A stretch of 64,000 nt of DNA from Chloracidobacterium thermophilum B (GTDB lineage: Bacteria > Acidobacteriota > Blastocatellia > Chloracidobacteriales > Chloracidobacteriaceae): assembly GCF_000226295.1 (NCBI RefSeq), contig NC_016024.1, positions 851,501 to 915,500 on the forward strand, written 5' to 3'. Every line of letters starts with the position of its first letter. Positions within the stretch are counted from its first letter, which is position 1. A program made the translations under genes and the position numbers. Positions 1 to 8,661 of the stretch are shown here, piece after piece. The notes under the pieces were generated by a model. The model was not told where the DNA came from and did no database searches. It was given only the letters and a program-made list of their open reading frames with translations.

Positions 1-1331
1 ATGTGTTTTGTCGGGCCGGTGAAATTGCTGTTGAGCGCAACGATACGGAGCAGGCGCTGGTCAGCTACCGCAAGGCCGAACGGCTGGCAGCAGGCGATCT
101 GCGGGTTGAGCTGTGGCACAAGCTGTTTTATCTCAGCTACAAGCTGCGTCGCATGGAGGAGGCTTTCGAGCGGGCCAAGCAGATCGTCGAAACCCTTGTG
201 GAACGTGGCAACACGAAGCGGGCTGCCAACTTTGTCTCCGCCATGCCGGACTTGGGAGCCAAGGATGCCGAATACCGGCAAATCCTCGAAGCCATGGCCG
301 GGGTTGTGCCGCGCCAGACGGGTGCAACTGGAACGGCTGTTGGCACCTGGCGGCGGGCAACCTCCGGCCAACGGAGCGCTGATGAGTACTTTCCGGGACA
401 GACCATCCTGATTGTGGATGACGAGCCGGAGTTGCTGGAAATCCTCGAATCATCCCTGCGGACGCTTGGCGCACGCATCATCACGGCCGCAAACGGTCAC
501 ATAGCCTGCGAAAAGGTCAAGAAGTACGCGCCTTCGCTCATCATCAGTGACCTCGCCATGCCGGGCATGGATGGCAGCCAGTTCTTTGAGTGGGTGAAGT
601 CACAACCCGAACACGCGCGGGTGCCCTTTATCTGCCTGTCTTCGATTGGCTCAGAGGCAGAACGTGTCGCCGCCTTTGAGATGGGCGTCGAGGACTACTG
701 GACCAAACCCTTTCATCCGACGGAAATCCGCTACCGCGTCAAGCATCTGCTGCGGCGTCTGCGGCGGCCCGTGGATTTTCAGGGCAAGCTGTCCCAGGTC
801 AACCTCGCTGAAATCATCCAGATTCTGGAGTCCGGCCGCCGTACGGGATTGCTGACCATCGAATCCGGTGCAGAGCAGGCGTACCTGTACTTCCGGGATG
901 GCTTCATCCTCAATGCCGAGTGTGGAAACCTCGCCGGGGAGCGGGCGGTGTTTCATCTGGTGGGCTGGACCAGCGGTGATTTTGCCTTCTGCACCATGCC
1001 GATGATGCGTGAAAAGGTCATTCAACTGAGTCCACAGCAGTTGTTGATGGAAGCCTTCCGGCGCTTTGATGAAGCCGAGCGCGTGTTGTCGTCCCTGCCA
1101 AACCAGCATGAAGTGTTCGTCTGTCGGCCGGGATTTGAAAAGGCCCCGGAAGTGGCCGAACAGTTGGCGCAGGGGGGCGAATTCGTTGCCAACCTGGAGA
1201 CCATTCGGCAGCTTTTCGACGGCACCCGCACGTTGGAAGCCTGTTGTCAAGTGTTGCGTGATGACCTGGAAACGCTGCTTCTCGTGCGTGAACTCATTGA
1301 CCGCAAGTTACTCGTGCCACGCTCAGGGTAA
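1..1331 (+). CDS. TPR-receiver-DUF4388 regulatory protein, 5' end cut by window
   Basis: Reads open from the first bases of the window to a stop at 1331 (about 443 visible codons). Visible order: TPR-like helical repeats (about residues 1-100), a receiver domain (about 134-255) and a C-terminal DUF4388/PATAN domain. The receiver has acidic DD at 139-140, the phosphoacceptor Asp in SDLAMPGMDG (about 183) and the late TKPF lysine. Alignment with the next gene suggests about 62 N-terminal residues lie outside the window, so the GTG at position 3 is not taken as the real start. It is a likely two-component output protein without a DNA-binding domain; DUF4388 domains are usually protein-interaction modules. 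Its kinase partner is not identifiable here. Confidence 0.85.
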   Translation, partial: VFCRAGEIAVERNDTEQALVSYRKAERLAAGDLRVELWHKLFYLSYKLRRMEEAFERAKQIVETLVERGNTKRAANFVSAMPDLGAKDAEYRQILEAMAGVVPRQTGATGTAVGTWRRATSGQRSADEYFPGQTILIVDDEPELLEILESSLRTLGARIITAANGHIACEKVKKYAPSLIISDLAMPGMDGSQFFEWVKSQPEHARVPFICLSSIGSEAERVAAFEMGVEDYWTKPFHPTEIRYRVKHLLRRLRRPVDFQGKLSQVNLAEIIQILESGRRTGLLTIESGAEQAYLYFRDGFILNAECGNLAGERAVFHLVGWTSGDFAFCTMPMMREKVIQLSPQQLLMEAFRRFDEAERVLSSLPNQHEVFVCRPGFEKAPEVAEQLAQGGEFVANLETIRQLFDGTRTLEACCQVLRDDLETLLLVRELIDRKLLVPRSG

Positions 1332-1481
1332 GGGTAGCTCGTGGCTGCCAGATTGTGGCACGATGGGGACTGATCGTTTCAAAGCCATACCTTCACCTAT
1401 CCTTTGACCTGTTTTTCAGTCTGTTGACGACCGCAGTGCCGCTTTCCCCGGCGTTGTACCAAGGTGACATTCGAGGTTGCC

Positions 1482-3005
1482 ATGGGACTGTTTGATCGGA
1501 TTCTGAATGCCCGCGCACAAGTGACCAACCTGCTTGACAATGCCAAGCTCAACAGCGCCATCGAGCGTCACGAGCGTGAACTCGAACGCGACCCCGACAA
1601 CCTGGGTGCTTTGCAGGAGCTGGGGTTGCTGTATCAGGAGCGCGGTGAGCCGCAAAAAGCCTGTGAGGTGATGCTGCGGGCGGCGACAATTTATTTTGAT
1701 CGTCTGGATTTCGAGCAGGGAATGCTTCTGTGCCGCAAGGCGGAGCGGCTGGCTTCCGGGGAAACCCGGCTCGATGTCTGGCGCAAGCTGTTCGAGATCA
1801 ACCATCGCCTGCGTCGGTATGACGACGCCTTCGGACGCGCCAAACAGATTGTCGAACACCTGATGGAGCTGGGCGAAACAGCGCGCGCGGCGGACTTTGT
1901 CAACCTGATGCCAGACTTGGGGCCGAAAGACATTCTCTACCGCCGGGAACTCAAGCTGCTGGCCGGTCTCGAAGCCGACAACGTCGCCACGGTCGGACAG
2001 GTGTCGAGTACGTGGCAGCGCAAGCAGGCGACGGTACGCGACCCGGATGAATACTTCCCCGAACTTTCGGTGCTCATCGTGGATGACGAGCCGGGGATTT
2101 TGAACGTCCTGGAAACCAGTCTGCGCTCCCTCGGCCCGCAAATCCTCATGGCATCAAACGGGCGGGTGGCCTGTGAGATGGTCAAGGCCCACCAGCCAGC
2201 GCTCATCATCAGCGACCTCAACATGCCGGAAATGGACGGCAGCCAGTTTTTTGAGTGGCTTCGCTCGCAGCCGGACTGCGCGCATATTCCTTTCGTCTGC
2301 CTGTCTTCAGCCGACAGCGAAGCCGAGCGCCTGGCCGCTTTTGACATGGGGGTGGAGGATTACTGGTCCAAACCCTTCCGTCCCATGGAAATTCGCCACC
2401 GCGTCAAACGTCTGCTCAAGCGGGTACGACCGCCCGTGGATTTGCAGGGCAAGCTGGCCCAGGTCAGTCTGGCCGAAGTCATCCAGATGCTTGAAGCCGG
2501 CCGCCGGACGGGGCTTCTGCTCCTGACGCGCCAGCAGGAAGAAGCCAGGGTCTATTTTCGGGATGGGTTCATTCTGGACATCGAATACGGCGCAGCCCGC
2601 GCTGAACGGGCCTTTTTCCGGCTGGTGGGCTGGACGACCGGAAGCTTCACCTTCCGCTCGCTGCCTATCAACCGTGAACCGGTCATCAAGCTCAACCCAC
2701 AGCAGTTGCTGATGGAAGCCTTCCGGCGCTTTGATGAAGTCGAGCACCTCATTGCCGAGCTTCCCAACCGCGACCAGACCTTCATCTGCGGCGATGGTTT
2801 TGAGCGCGCGCCGGAAGTTGCCGAGCAGATTGCCCAGGAAGGCGAATTTGCCGCCAACATTGAGCGCGTGCGGCAGTTGTTTGACGGTTCACGGACGCTT
2901 GATCAGTGCTGCGACGAGCTGCGGGATGACCTCGAAACGTTGCTTCTCGTGCAGGAACTCATCAACCAGAAGCTGCTTGTTCCGGGACAGGTCATCGAGC
3001 TGTGA
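1482..3005 (+). CDS. TPR-receiver-DUF4388 regulatory protein (paralogue of preceding gene)
   Basis: A 507-residue protein: TPR-like N-terminus (about 25-165), receiver domain (about 196-315, phosphoacceptor Asp245 in SDLNMPEMDG, conserved SKPF lysine) and C-terminal DUF4388. The ATG at 1482 is preferred over a GTG at 1464 because GAGG lies six bases before it. The protein is strongly similar along its whole length to the product of the preceding gene, so the two arose by tandem duplication. The 150-bp gap between them contains no recognisable gene. The likely role is phosphorylation-dependent protein interaction in a signalling pathway. The input kinase is unknown, and there is no DNA-binding or GGDEF output domain. 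Confidence 0.88.
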   Translation: MGLFDRILNARAQVTNLLDNAKLNSAIERHERELERDPDNLGALQELGLLYQERGEPQKACEVMLRAATIYFDRLDFEQGMLLCRKAERLASGETRLDVWRKLFEINHRLRRYDDAFGRAKQIVEHLMELGETARAADFVNLMPDLGPKDILYRRELKLLAGLEADNVATVGQVSSTWQRKQATVRDPDEYFPELSVLIVDDEPGILNVLETSLRSLGPQILMASNGRVACEMVKAHQPALIISDLNMPEMDGSQFFEWLRSQPDCAHIPFVCLSSADSEAERLAAFDMGVEDYWSKPFRPMEIRHRVKRLLKRVRPPVDLQGKLAQVSLAEVIQMLEAGRRTGLLLLTRQQEEARVYFRDGFILDIEYGAARAERAFFRLVGWTTGSFTFRSLPINREPVIKLNPQQLLMEAFRRFDEVEHLIAELPNRDQTFICGDGFERAPEVAEQIAQEGEFAANIERVRQLFDGSRTLDQCCDELRDDLETLLLVQELINQKLLVPGQVIEL

Positions 3006-3070
3006 GTATCCAAAGACAACTGCGGCGGGCTTACGCAAACGTTCACCGGTTGCTTTGGATGTAGCCGGCG

Positions 3071-3754
3071 TCAGCCCAATTTTTTGAGCAGTTCCCGGGC
3101 CTCACGTTTGTACCCTTCATCCTCGCGCTCGTGGTGGCGGGAAAGTGGCGCGTCCAGAATCCACTGCAGGTGATGTTTGGCCTTCGCCTTGTTGCCGAGT
3201 GACAGGTAGCATTCGGCAATGTAGAGGTGATTGAGATAGAACTTGGGGCCGAATTCGAGTGCGGCTTCAAAACACTCGATGGCTTTGCGTTTGTCGCCAA
3301 TCGAGACGGGCCAGCCGGGCACCTTGTCGTAGATGCGCCCCAGCACCCGCCACGGGCCGCCGTAAAAGTAGGATTCGTCAATTTCGATGACCCGTTCCGC
3401 GCATCGCTGAATCGGCTTGATGAGCGAAAGGCTCTTCAGAATCCCTTTCTCGTTGCCATACATGCCATAGTTGACGGCCAGCCAGAAGTTGCCCTCCAGA
3501 GAGTTTTCGTTGACTCGGACGGCTTCCTCGCCGTATTCCACGCCTCGTTCAAACAAGGCCAGCTTGTCTTTGGGGGCCGCCATTTCACCGCGCCAGTACT
3601 GGATTTCAGCCAGCAGCCCATAAGCCCAGTCGCACTGCCGGTCTTTTTCCAGCAGAGACACCAGCGCGTCTTCCGCCTGGTCGAGGTTGTCAGCGGCCAG
3701 TTCCCGCTCATTGATGAGTTTGCGAACTTTGGTGAAAACGGCTTTGTGCTTCAT
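3071..3754 (-). CDS. tetratricopeptide-repeat protein
   Basis: A 227-residue soluble protein made of helical TPR-type repeats, with several Trp/Tyr-rich helices and a Lys-rich C-terminus. The start at 3754 is chosen because GGAG precedes it by a few bases; a longer in-frame extension to 3850 lacks such a site and runs into the promoter region. The protein resembles the helical-repeat proteins annotated as TatT-like/TPR, which usually act as scaffolds, but no partner is visible. It is transcribed divergently from the molybdopterin oxidoreductase at 3879 across a 124-bp gap and ends close to the 3' end of the rightward gene before it. Confidence 0.75.
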   Translation of the reverse strand: MKHKAVFTKVRKLINERELAADNLDQAEDALVSLLEKDRQCDWAYGLLAEIQYWRGEMAAPKDKLALFERGVEYGEEAVRVNENSLEGNFWLAVNYGMYGNEKGILKSLSLIKPIQRCAERVIEIDESYFYGGPWRVLGRIYDKVPGWPVSIGDKRKAIECFEAALEFGPKFYLNHLYIAECYLSLGNKAKAKHHLQWILDAPLSRHHEREDEGYKREARELLKKLG

Positions 3755-3792
3755 GGGCAACTCCGCACTGGACGCGAGGCAGGTTTTCAAAA

Positions 3793-3811
3793 AGTATAGG
3801 CCAACTATAGC
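3793..3811. promoter_or_regulatory. candidate divergent promoter core
   Basis: The gap between two divergent genes holds the inverted repeat TATAG-gccaa-CTATA. Each arm resembles a -10 hexamer (TATAGC rightward, TATACT leftward). The -35 matches are weak (TTTTCA at 3784 on the plus strand), so this is only a plausible back-to-back promoter. Confidence 0.25.
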
Positions 3812-3878
3812 GAAGTTGTGTCGCTTCAGACACGCCTTCGTTGTGACCAATCGCTGCCAACCAGGAAAAGGCCAACGT

Positions 3879-5999
3879 ATGGTTGCTCTGAATGTCGTTC
3901 ATGCTGCGTGTCCGCATGATTGCCCGGACACCTGCGCCATTGCCGTCACCACAGAAGGCACATGTGCGGCGCGCCGCGCCATCAAGGTCGAAGGCGATGC
4001 CCGCCACGCCGATACGGCCGGTTTTCTGTGCGCCAAGGTGTCAAAGTACCTGGAGCGCGTCTATGACCCGCGACGAGTGCTGCACCCGTTTCGCCGCTGT
4101 GGGAAAAAGGGCGAGGGCCGGTTTACCCGCATCACCTGGGACGAGGCCATTGCCGAAATCACCGGACGGTGGAAAGACCTGATGGCAACCTACGGACCGC
4201 AGTGCATTCTGCCCTACAGCTACGCCGGAACAATGGGACTGGTACAGGGACAGGGCATGGACCGGCGCTTTTTCCACCGCATGGGGGCCTCCCTGCTGGC
4301 GCGTACCATCTGCGCCACGGCCGGCGCGGCCGGCTACAAGGCGACGATTGGTGCGAGTATCGGGATGGAAGCCCGGCACTTCGCCGAGTCGAAGTTCATT
4401 CTCATCTGGGGAAGCAATCCGGTCACATCGAACGTCCATCTGTGGCGCTATGTGCTCGAAGCCAAAAAGCGCGGAGCGCGGGTCGTCACCATTGATCCCT
4501 ACCGGACACGCACGGCGGCGGCTTCGGATGAACATCTGGCCATCATCCCCGGTACGGATGCGGCACTGGCGCTGGCGATGATGCGCGTCATCGTGGATGA
4601 GCAGTTGTATGACGCCGACTACGTGGCCCGCTACACATTGGGCTTCGAGGCGCTGTGCGAGCGGTTGCAGGCATACACGCCCGCTGCCGTCGCACCGATG
4701 GTTGGTCTTGATGAAGCCACCATCGTCAGACTGGCGCGGGCCTATGCCCGGACGCAGCCCAGCGCCATTCGGATCAACTATGGCTTGCAGCGGCATGCCG
4801 GCGGGGGCATGGCCGTCCGCACCATTGCCTGTCTTCCGGCGCTGGTCGGGGCGTGGCGACATCCGGCCGGTGGCATTCTGCTTTCAACTTCGGGGACGTT
4901 TCCGCTCAACTACGCGGCGCTGGAGCGCCCGGACTGGATTCCGCCCGGGACGCGCACCATCAACATGACGCGCCTTGGCGAAGCCCTGACGAATCGGGAT
5001 GAAGCCGGCCGCCCGGCCGGGTTTGATCCGCCGGTGATGGCGCTTTACGTCTATAACTCAAATCCGGCAGCCATTGCGCCCGATCAGAATCAGGTCCTTG
5101 CCGGACTGCGCCGGGAAGACCTGTTTACCGTCGTGCACGAACAGTTTTTCACCGACACGACTGACTATGCCGACATTGTGCTGCCGGCGACGACCCAGCT
5201 CGAACACATGGATGTGGTCAAACCGTATGGGCATCTGTCGCTGATGTTCAACGAGCCGGCCATTCCGCCACTGGGTGAGGCGAAATCAAACTCCGATGTC
5301 TTTCGTCTGTTGGCGCAAGCCATGGGCTACACCGAGCCGGAGTTACAGGAAAGCGACGAGCAACTCATCCGGGCCGTGCTGGATGTTCGTCACCCGTGGA
5401 TGGAAGGCATCACCTTTGAGCGGCTGCGTACGGAAGGCTACGTGCGACTCAATCTGCCCAGCCCGTTTGCGCCCTTTGCCGAAGGTGGTTTTCCAACGCC
5501 TTCGGGAAAATGCGAGTTCTACTCTGAAAGCCTCGCACGCCAGGGGATGGACCCGCTGCCGGCCTATGTGCCGCCACGGGAAAACGTGCACAGCAATCCG
5601 CCGCTGGCAGCGCGCTATCCGCTGGCGCTCATTTCACCGCCGGCGCATAACTTTCTCAATTCGACCTTCGTCAATCAGGATTCGCTCCGCCGCGTCGAAA
5701 AGGAACCCATCGTCGAGCTGCATCCGTCCGACGCCGAGCCACGGGGTATCAGCGACGGGCAGATGGTCCGGGTGTTCAACGACCGGGGGGCCTTTTGTGT
5801 CCGTGCGCGGGTTTCCGGGCGAATCCGGCCGGGTGTGGCCTATGCTCCCGGCATCTGGTGGGCCAAGTTCAGTCCCGACGGCCGCAACGTGAATGCCACC
5901 ACCGGGCAGGCGCTGACCGACCTTGGCGGCGGTGCTACCTTTTATGATGTCCTGGTGGAAGTGGAACCGCTTGACGCTCAGGGGCGAACCTTGAGCTGA
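3879..5999 (+). CDS. molybdopterin oxidoreductase, Mo/W-bisMGD family
   Basis: A 706-residue catalytic-subunit-type protein. The N-terminus carries a 4Fe-4S site with Cys11, Cys15, Cys19 and Cys51 (Cx3Cx3C, then C), followed by the molybdopterin oxidoreductase domains and a C-terminal dinucleotide-binding barrel from about residue 590. The start at 3879 has a purine-rich AGGAAAAGG site before it. There is no twin-arginine or other signal, so it is probably cytoplasmic. No electron-transfer or membrane-anchor subunit lies next to it, so the substrate cannot be told. Related proteins include formate, thiosulfate and polysulfide enzymes, but this Cx3Cx3C subgroup is largely uncharacterised. Confidence 0.85.
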   Translation: MVALNVVHAACPHDCPDTCAIAVTTEGTCAARRAIKVEGDARHADTAGFLCAKVSKYLERVYDPRRVLHPFRRCGKKGEGRFTRITWDEAIAEITGRWKDLMATYGPQCILPYSYAGTMGLVQGQGMDRRFFHRMGASLLARTICATAGAAGYKATIGASIGMEARHFAESKFILIWGSNPVTSNVHLWRYVLEAKKRGARVVTIDPYRTRTAAASDEHLAIIPGTDAALALAMMRVIVDEQLYDADYVARYTLGFEALCERLQAYTPAAVAPMVGLDEATIVRLARAYARTQPSAIRINYGLQRHAGGGMAVRTIACLPALVGAWRHPAGGILLSTSGTFPLNYAALERPDWIPPGTRTINMTRLGEALTNRDEAGRPAGFDPPVMALYVYNSNPAAIAPDQNQVLAGLRREDLFTVVHEQFFTDTTDYADIVLPATTQLEHMDVVKPYGHLSLMFNEPAIPPLGEAKSNSDVFRLLAQAMGYTEPELQESDEQLIRAVLDVRHPWMEGITFERLRTEGYVRLNLPSPFAPFAEGGFPTPSGKCEFYSESLARQGMDPLPAYVPPRENVHSNPPLAARYPLALISPPAHNFLNSTFVNQDSLRRVEKEPIVELHPSDAEPRGISDGQMVRVFNDRGAFCVRARVSGRIRPGVAYAPGIWWAKFSPDGRNVNATTGQALTDLGGGATFYDVLVEVEPLDAQGRTLS

Positions 6000-6057
6000 A
6001 CGTTGCGGGGCGGAAATACGCTTCCCTATCCCGGCTTTTGAAACCGGTCTGAGGAAG

Positions 6058-7965
6058 CTAGTCCGCGATTACCGTAAGTTGCCAGAGGTGGATGAGGGCA
6101 TCCGCTCCGCCGGAGGCCAGATGCTGTCCGTCCGGCGCAAACGCCAGGGACTGTGCTGCGCCATCGTGGGCCTCGACGGTGACAAGATTGGTGAAGTCCT
6201 GGGTGGCCCAAAGCTTGATGACACCATTCCAGTCACTGGAGGCGAGCCACCGGCCATCGGGCGAAAGCGCCAGCGCCCGGATGGCTTCGAGATGGGCTTC
6301 GACCGTCTGGAGCGGGCCGGTTTCAGTGGTGTGCCAGAGACACAACTGCCCGTCCCGGCCGCCGGAAATCAAGCGGCCGTCGGGCAAATAGACCAGTGAC
6401 GTTGGCGCATGGCCGGACAGCCGCAGCATGGCTTGTTCGGTTTTGGAAATCAGGTCCCAGAAGTGAATGGCGTCATCGGCACCGCCGGAAGCCAACGTAT
6501 GTCCGTCCGGGGAGAGCGCCAGAGCGTCAATGGTTTTGATGTGGCCAAGAAAAGAGGCAATCTGGCGTTGCCGCAGGGCGTCCCAGATTTTCACTTCCGT
6601 GTCAAACGCCGTGATGAGCCAACGGCCGTCAGAGGCAAACAGCAGGGCGCGCACGGCTGTCCGGTGCCCGAAGGAAGCAATCTCAGTGGCATCGCGCAGC
6701 GTCCAGAGCCGGGCTGTGCCGTCGGCCCCGCCGCTGGCCAGGCGGAGTCCATCCGGGGCAATGGCTACGGCATTGACCGAGTATTCGTGACCGCTGAAGA
6801 GTCCGATTTCACGGTTGGTCCGCAGGTCCCACAGGCGAACGCTCCCATCGCCGCTGGCCGAGGCCAGCCAGTCGCCGCTGCCGTGGTAGGACAGACTCTT
6901 GACGATGTGCTCATGCCCGGTCAGGGTGGCGACCAGCTTTAGCTCGACTGGCTTCATCTGCGACAGATCGAGGGTCGGAAACGTAGCCGAAATCTTGGCA
7001 ATGTTGAGTGCCGCGGCCGTTTCCTCAGCTTCGCGCAGCGCCTGTTCAAATTCCTGGTAGAGCCGGAGCGCTGTTGGCTGCCGCTGTTCGCGTACCTTGG
7101 ACAGGGCCCGGAGTACAACGCGCTCGATTTCTTCGGGAATGTCCGGGCGCAGACGCCGCATCAGCGGCGGCGGGTCAACCGCATGCTGGATGATGACGGC
7201 CGATGGCGTCGGCGCATCGAAGGGGACGTGGCCGACCAGCAGTTCGTACAGCGTGACGCCGAGTGAGTAAATGTCCGATGTCCGGTCGAGTTCTTCGCCC
7301 CGGCACTGTTCCGGCGACATGTAGTGCGGTGTCCCCATCACCAGTCCCGGCTCGGTGAGGTTGGAAACCGTAGTCCCGGGCCGTTCCTTGAGCTTGGCAA
7401 TGCCGAAGTCCACGACCTTGACGATTTCTTCGCCGGTTTCGGGCTTGCTGAGCAGGATGATGTTGTCCGGCTTGATGTCCCGGTGGACGACGCCGGCTTC
7501 GTGCGCTGCATGGATAGCCTGGCAGACGGGCCGCAGGATGGACACAATCCGCTGGGGCGACAGCCGTTCGTGGCGTTCCAGTTCTTCGCGCAGGGAATGC
7601 CCGGTCAGCAACTCCATGGCGAGGTAGGCCTGGCCGGTCGGCAGGATGCCAAAGTCATACACACTGATGACGTTGGGATGGTTGAGCCGCGCCGCCGCCC
7701 GCGCTTCCTGGCGGAAACGCTCCAGAGTTTCGTGGTTGGAAACGAAATCAGGCAGCACGATTTTCAGGGCAATCGTGCGGTCGAGTTCCAGGTGCGTCGC
7801 CCGATAGACCGATCCCATCCCGCCCTGACCGATGAGGGCGTCGAGACGATACTTGCCGCTGATGATGCGTGCTCCGGGGAAGGCTTCGGCCAGAAACGCT
7901 CCATCTTTTGTGCAGCGCAACTCGGTGTCGTCGTAACACTGCTTGCAAAGCGGACAGTATCGCAT
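6058..7965 (-). CDS. Ser/Thr protein kinase with zinc ribbon and WD40 propeller
   Basis: A 635-residue protein. The N-terminus has a short zinc-ribbon-like cluster (CPLCKQC, then Cys18). The kinase domain follows at about 38-300: glycine loop GQGGMGSV (46-53), catalytic Lys68, HRDIKPDN (161-168) and DFG at 186-188. The C-terminal 250 residues hold seven WD40 repeats ending in variants of LASGGADGxxxLW, enough for one closed seven-bladed propeller. No transmembrane helix is obvious, so it is probably cytoplasmic. The start at 7965 places the zinc ribbon at the extreme N-terminus, as in the second kinase at 53095-54309. It probably phosphorylates Ser/Thr on proteins recruited by the propeller; targets are unknown. 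Confidence 0.88.
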   Translation of the reverse strand: MRYCPLCKQCYDDTELRCTKDGAFLAEAFPGARIISGKYRLDALIGQGGMGSVYRATHLELDRTIALKIVLPDFVSNHETLERFRQEARAAARLNHPNVISVYDFGILPTGQAYLAMELLTGHSLREELERHERLSPQRIVSILRPVCQAIHAAHEAGVVHRDIKPDNIILLSKPETGEEIVKVVDFGIAKLKERPGTTVSNLTEPGLVMGTPHYMSPEQCRGEELDRTSDIYSLGVTLYELLVGHVPFDAPTPSAVIIQHAVDPPPLMRRLRPDIPEEIERVVLRALSKVREQRQPTALRLYQEFEQALREAEETAAALNIAKISATFPTLDLSQMKPVELKLVATLTGHEHIVKSLSYHGSGDWLASASGDGSVRLWDLRTNREIGLFSGHEYSVNAVAIAPDGLRLASGGADGTARLWTLRDATEIASFGHRTAVRALLFASDGRWLITAFDTEVKIWDALRQRQIASFLGHIKTIDALALSPDGHTLASGGADDAIHFWDLISKTEQAMLRLSGHAPTSLVYLPDGRLISGGRDGQLCLWHTTETGPLQTVEAHLEAIRALALSPDGRWLASSDWNGVIKLWATQDFTNLVTVEAHDGAAQSLAFAPDGQHLASGGADALIHLWQLTVIAD

Positions 7966-8113
7966 GGTGCTATCCGAAGAAGGGATCAGACCGTGAACGC
8001 AGCATAGGCAGGCTGCCGGGCCGGTGTCCAGCATTGTCTTTGGGCAATGATATTGATGCACAGCCGGGTTGGATTCAACACCGGTCGCAGTCGGAGCCTG
8101 CCCGGATGGTCGT

Positions 8114-8365
8114 TCAGTCCGGGGGCAGGGTGTCGTCTTCGGCCGTGATGGCGGTTTCGGGGTTCACAGCCTCTTCTTCCTGCGCGGCCAGCTCAAGCTG
8201 AATGAAGCGCAGCTTGACGGCCGCCACATTGAGCGCCTCACAGGCTGCCTCAAACAGTTCAGCACCGGCCCGCCCGGTGAGCATGTCCTGCACAAGCTGC
8301 GTGGCTTCCTGCAACTGCGCATGGGCTTCGACCATGAGTTGTCGGTGTGCGGGGCTAAGGGACAT
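8114..8365 (-). CDS. small helical protein of unknown function
   Basis: An 83-residue protein rich in Ala, Leu and Glu that is predicted to be mostly alpha-helical, with an acidic C-terminal tail. I do not recognise a family. Its start overlaps the 3' end of the S4-domain gene by 11 bp, which suggests translational coupling as the last gene of the leftward operon beginning at 11450. Confidence 0.6.
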   Translation of the reverse strand: MSLSPAHRQLMVEAHAQLQEATQLVQDMLTGRAGAELFEAACEALNVAAVKLRFIQLELAAQEEEAVNPETAITAEDDTLPPD

Positions 8366-8645
8366 CTTTCACCGGCATCAGGGGGTCTTCGGCCAAAAGC
8401 TCCTCGGAAAGCCGCTCGTAGAGTGTTGCCGGCGCTGTGACGCTTTTCGTTTCCGGGACGGCCAGCACGCGCACGACAAGCCGCCGGCGGCGCAGGTGCA
8501 GCGTCAACGTGTCGCCGGGCCGGACCGGCCGTGAGCTTTTTGCCGAAAGGCCATTGACGAGCACGGCCCCTGCTTCACACAAATGCTGCGCCACAGTACG
8601 CCGTGGCACGAGCCGGCTGACTTTGAGGAACGAGTCAAGGCGCAT
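8355..8645 (-). CDS. S4-domain RNA-binding protein (RqcP/HslR-like)
   Basis: A 96-residue protein beginning with a classic S4 fold (MRLDSFLKVSRLVPRRT, then an AGAVLVNG turn and a PGD loop at about 45). The size and single S4 domain match the RqcP/YabO/HslR group, which binds 50S-nascent-chain complexes during ribosome rescue; that role is inferred from family membership. It lies 16 bp after the crotonase gene and overlaps the following small gene, so it is part of an operon. Confidence 0.8.
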   Translation of the reverse strand: MRLDSFLKVSRLVPRRTVAQHLCEAGAVLVNGLSAKSSRPVRPGDTLTLHLRRRRLVVRVLAVPETKSVTAPATLYERLSEELLAEDPLMPVKDVP

Positions 8646-8661
8646 GGGCGGTGGCTTCCGG

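Noticed and set aside
3-20. GTG at position 3 as a true start of the first gene
   Set aside because: Alignment with the paralogue at 1482 shows about 62 N-terminal residues missing; the gene begins before the window.
6031-6048. Bidirectional terminator between the oxidoreductase and kinase genes
   Set aside because: The CCGG...CCGG pairing is short and bulged, with no T run; not enough to claim.
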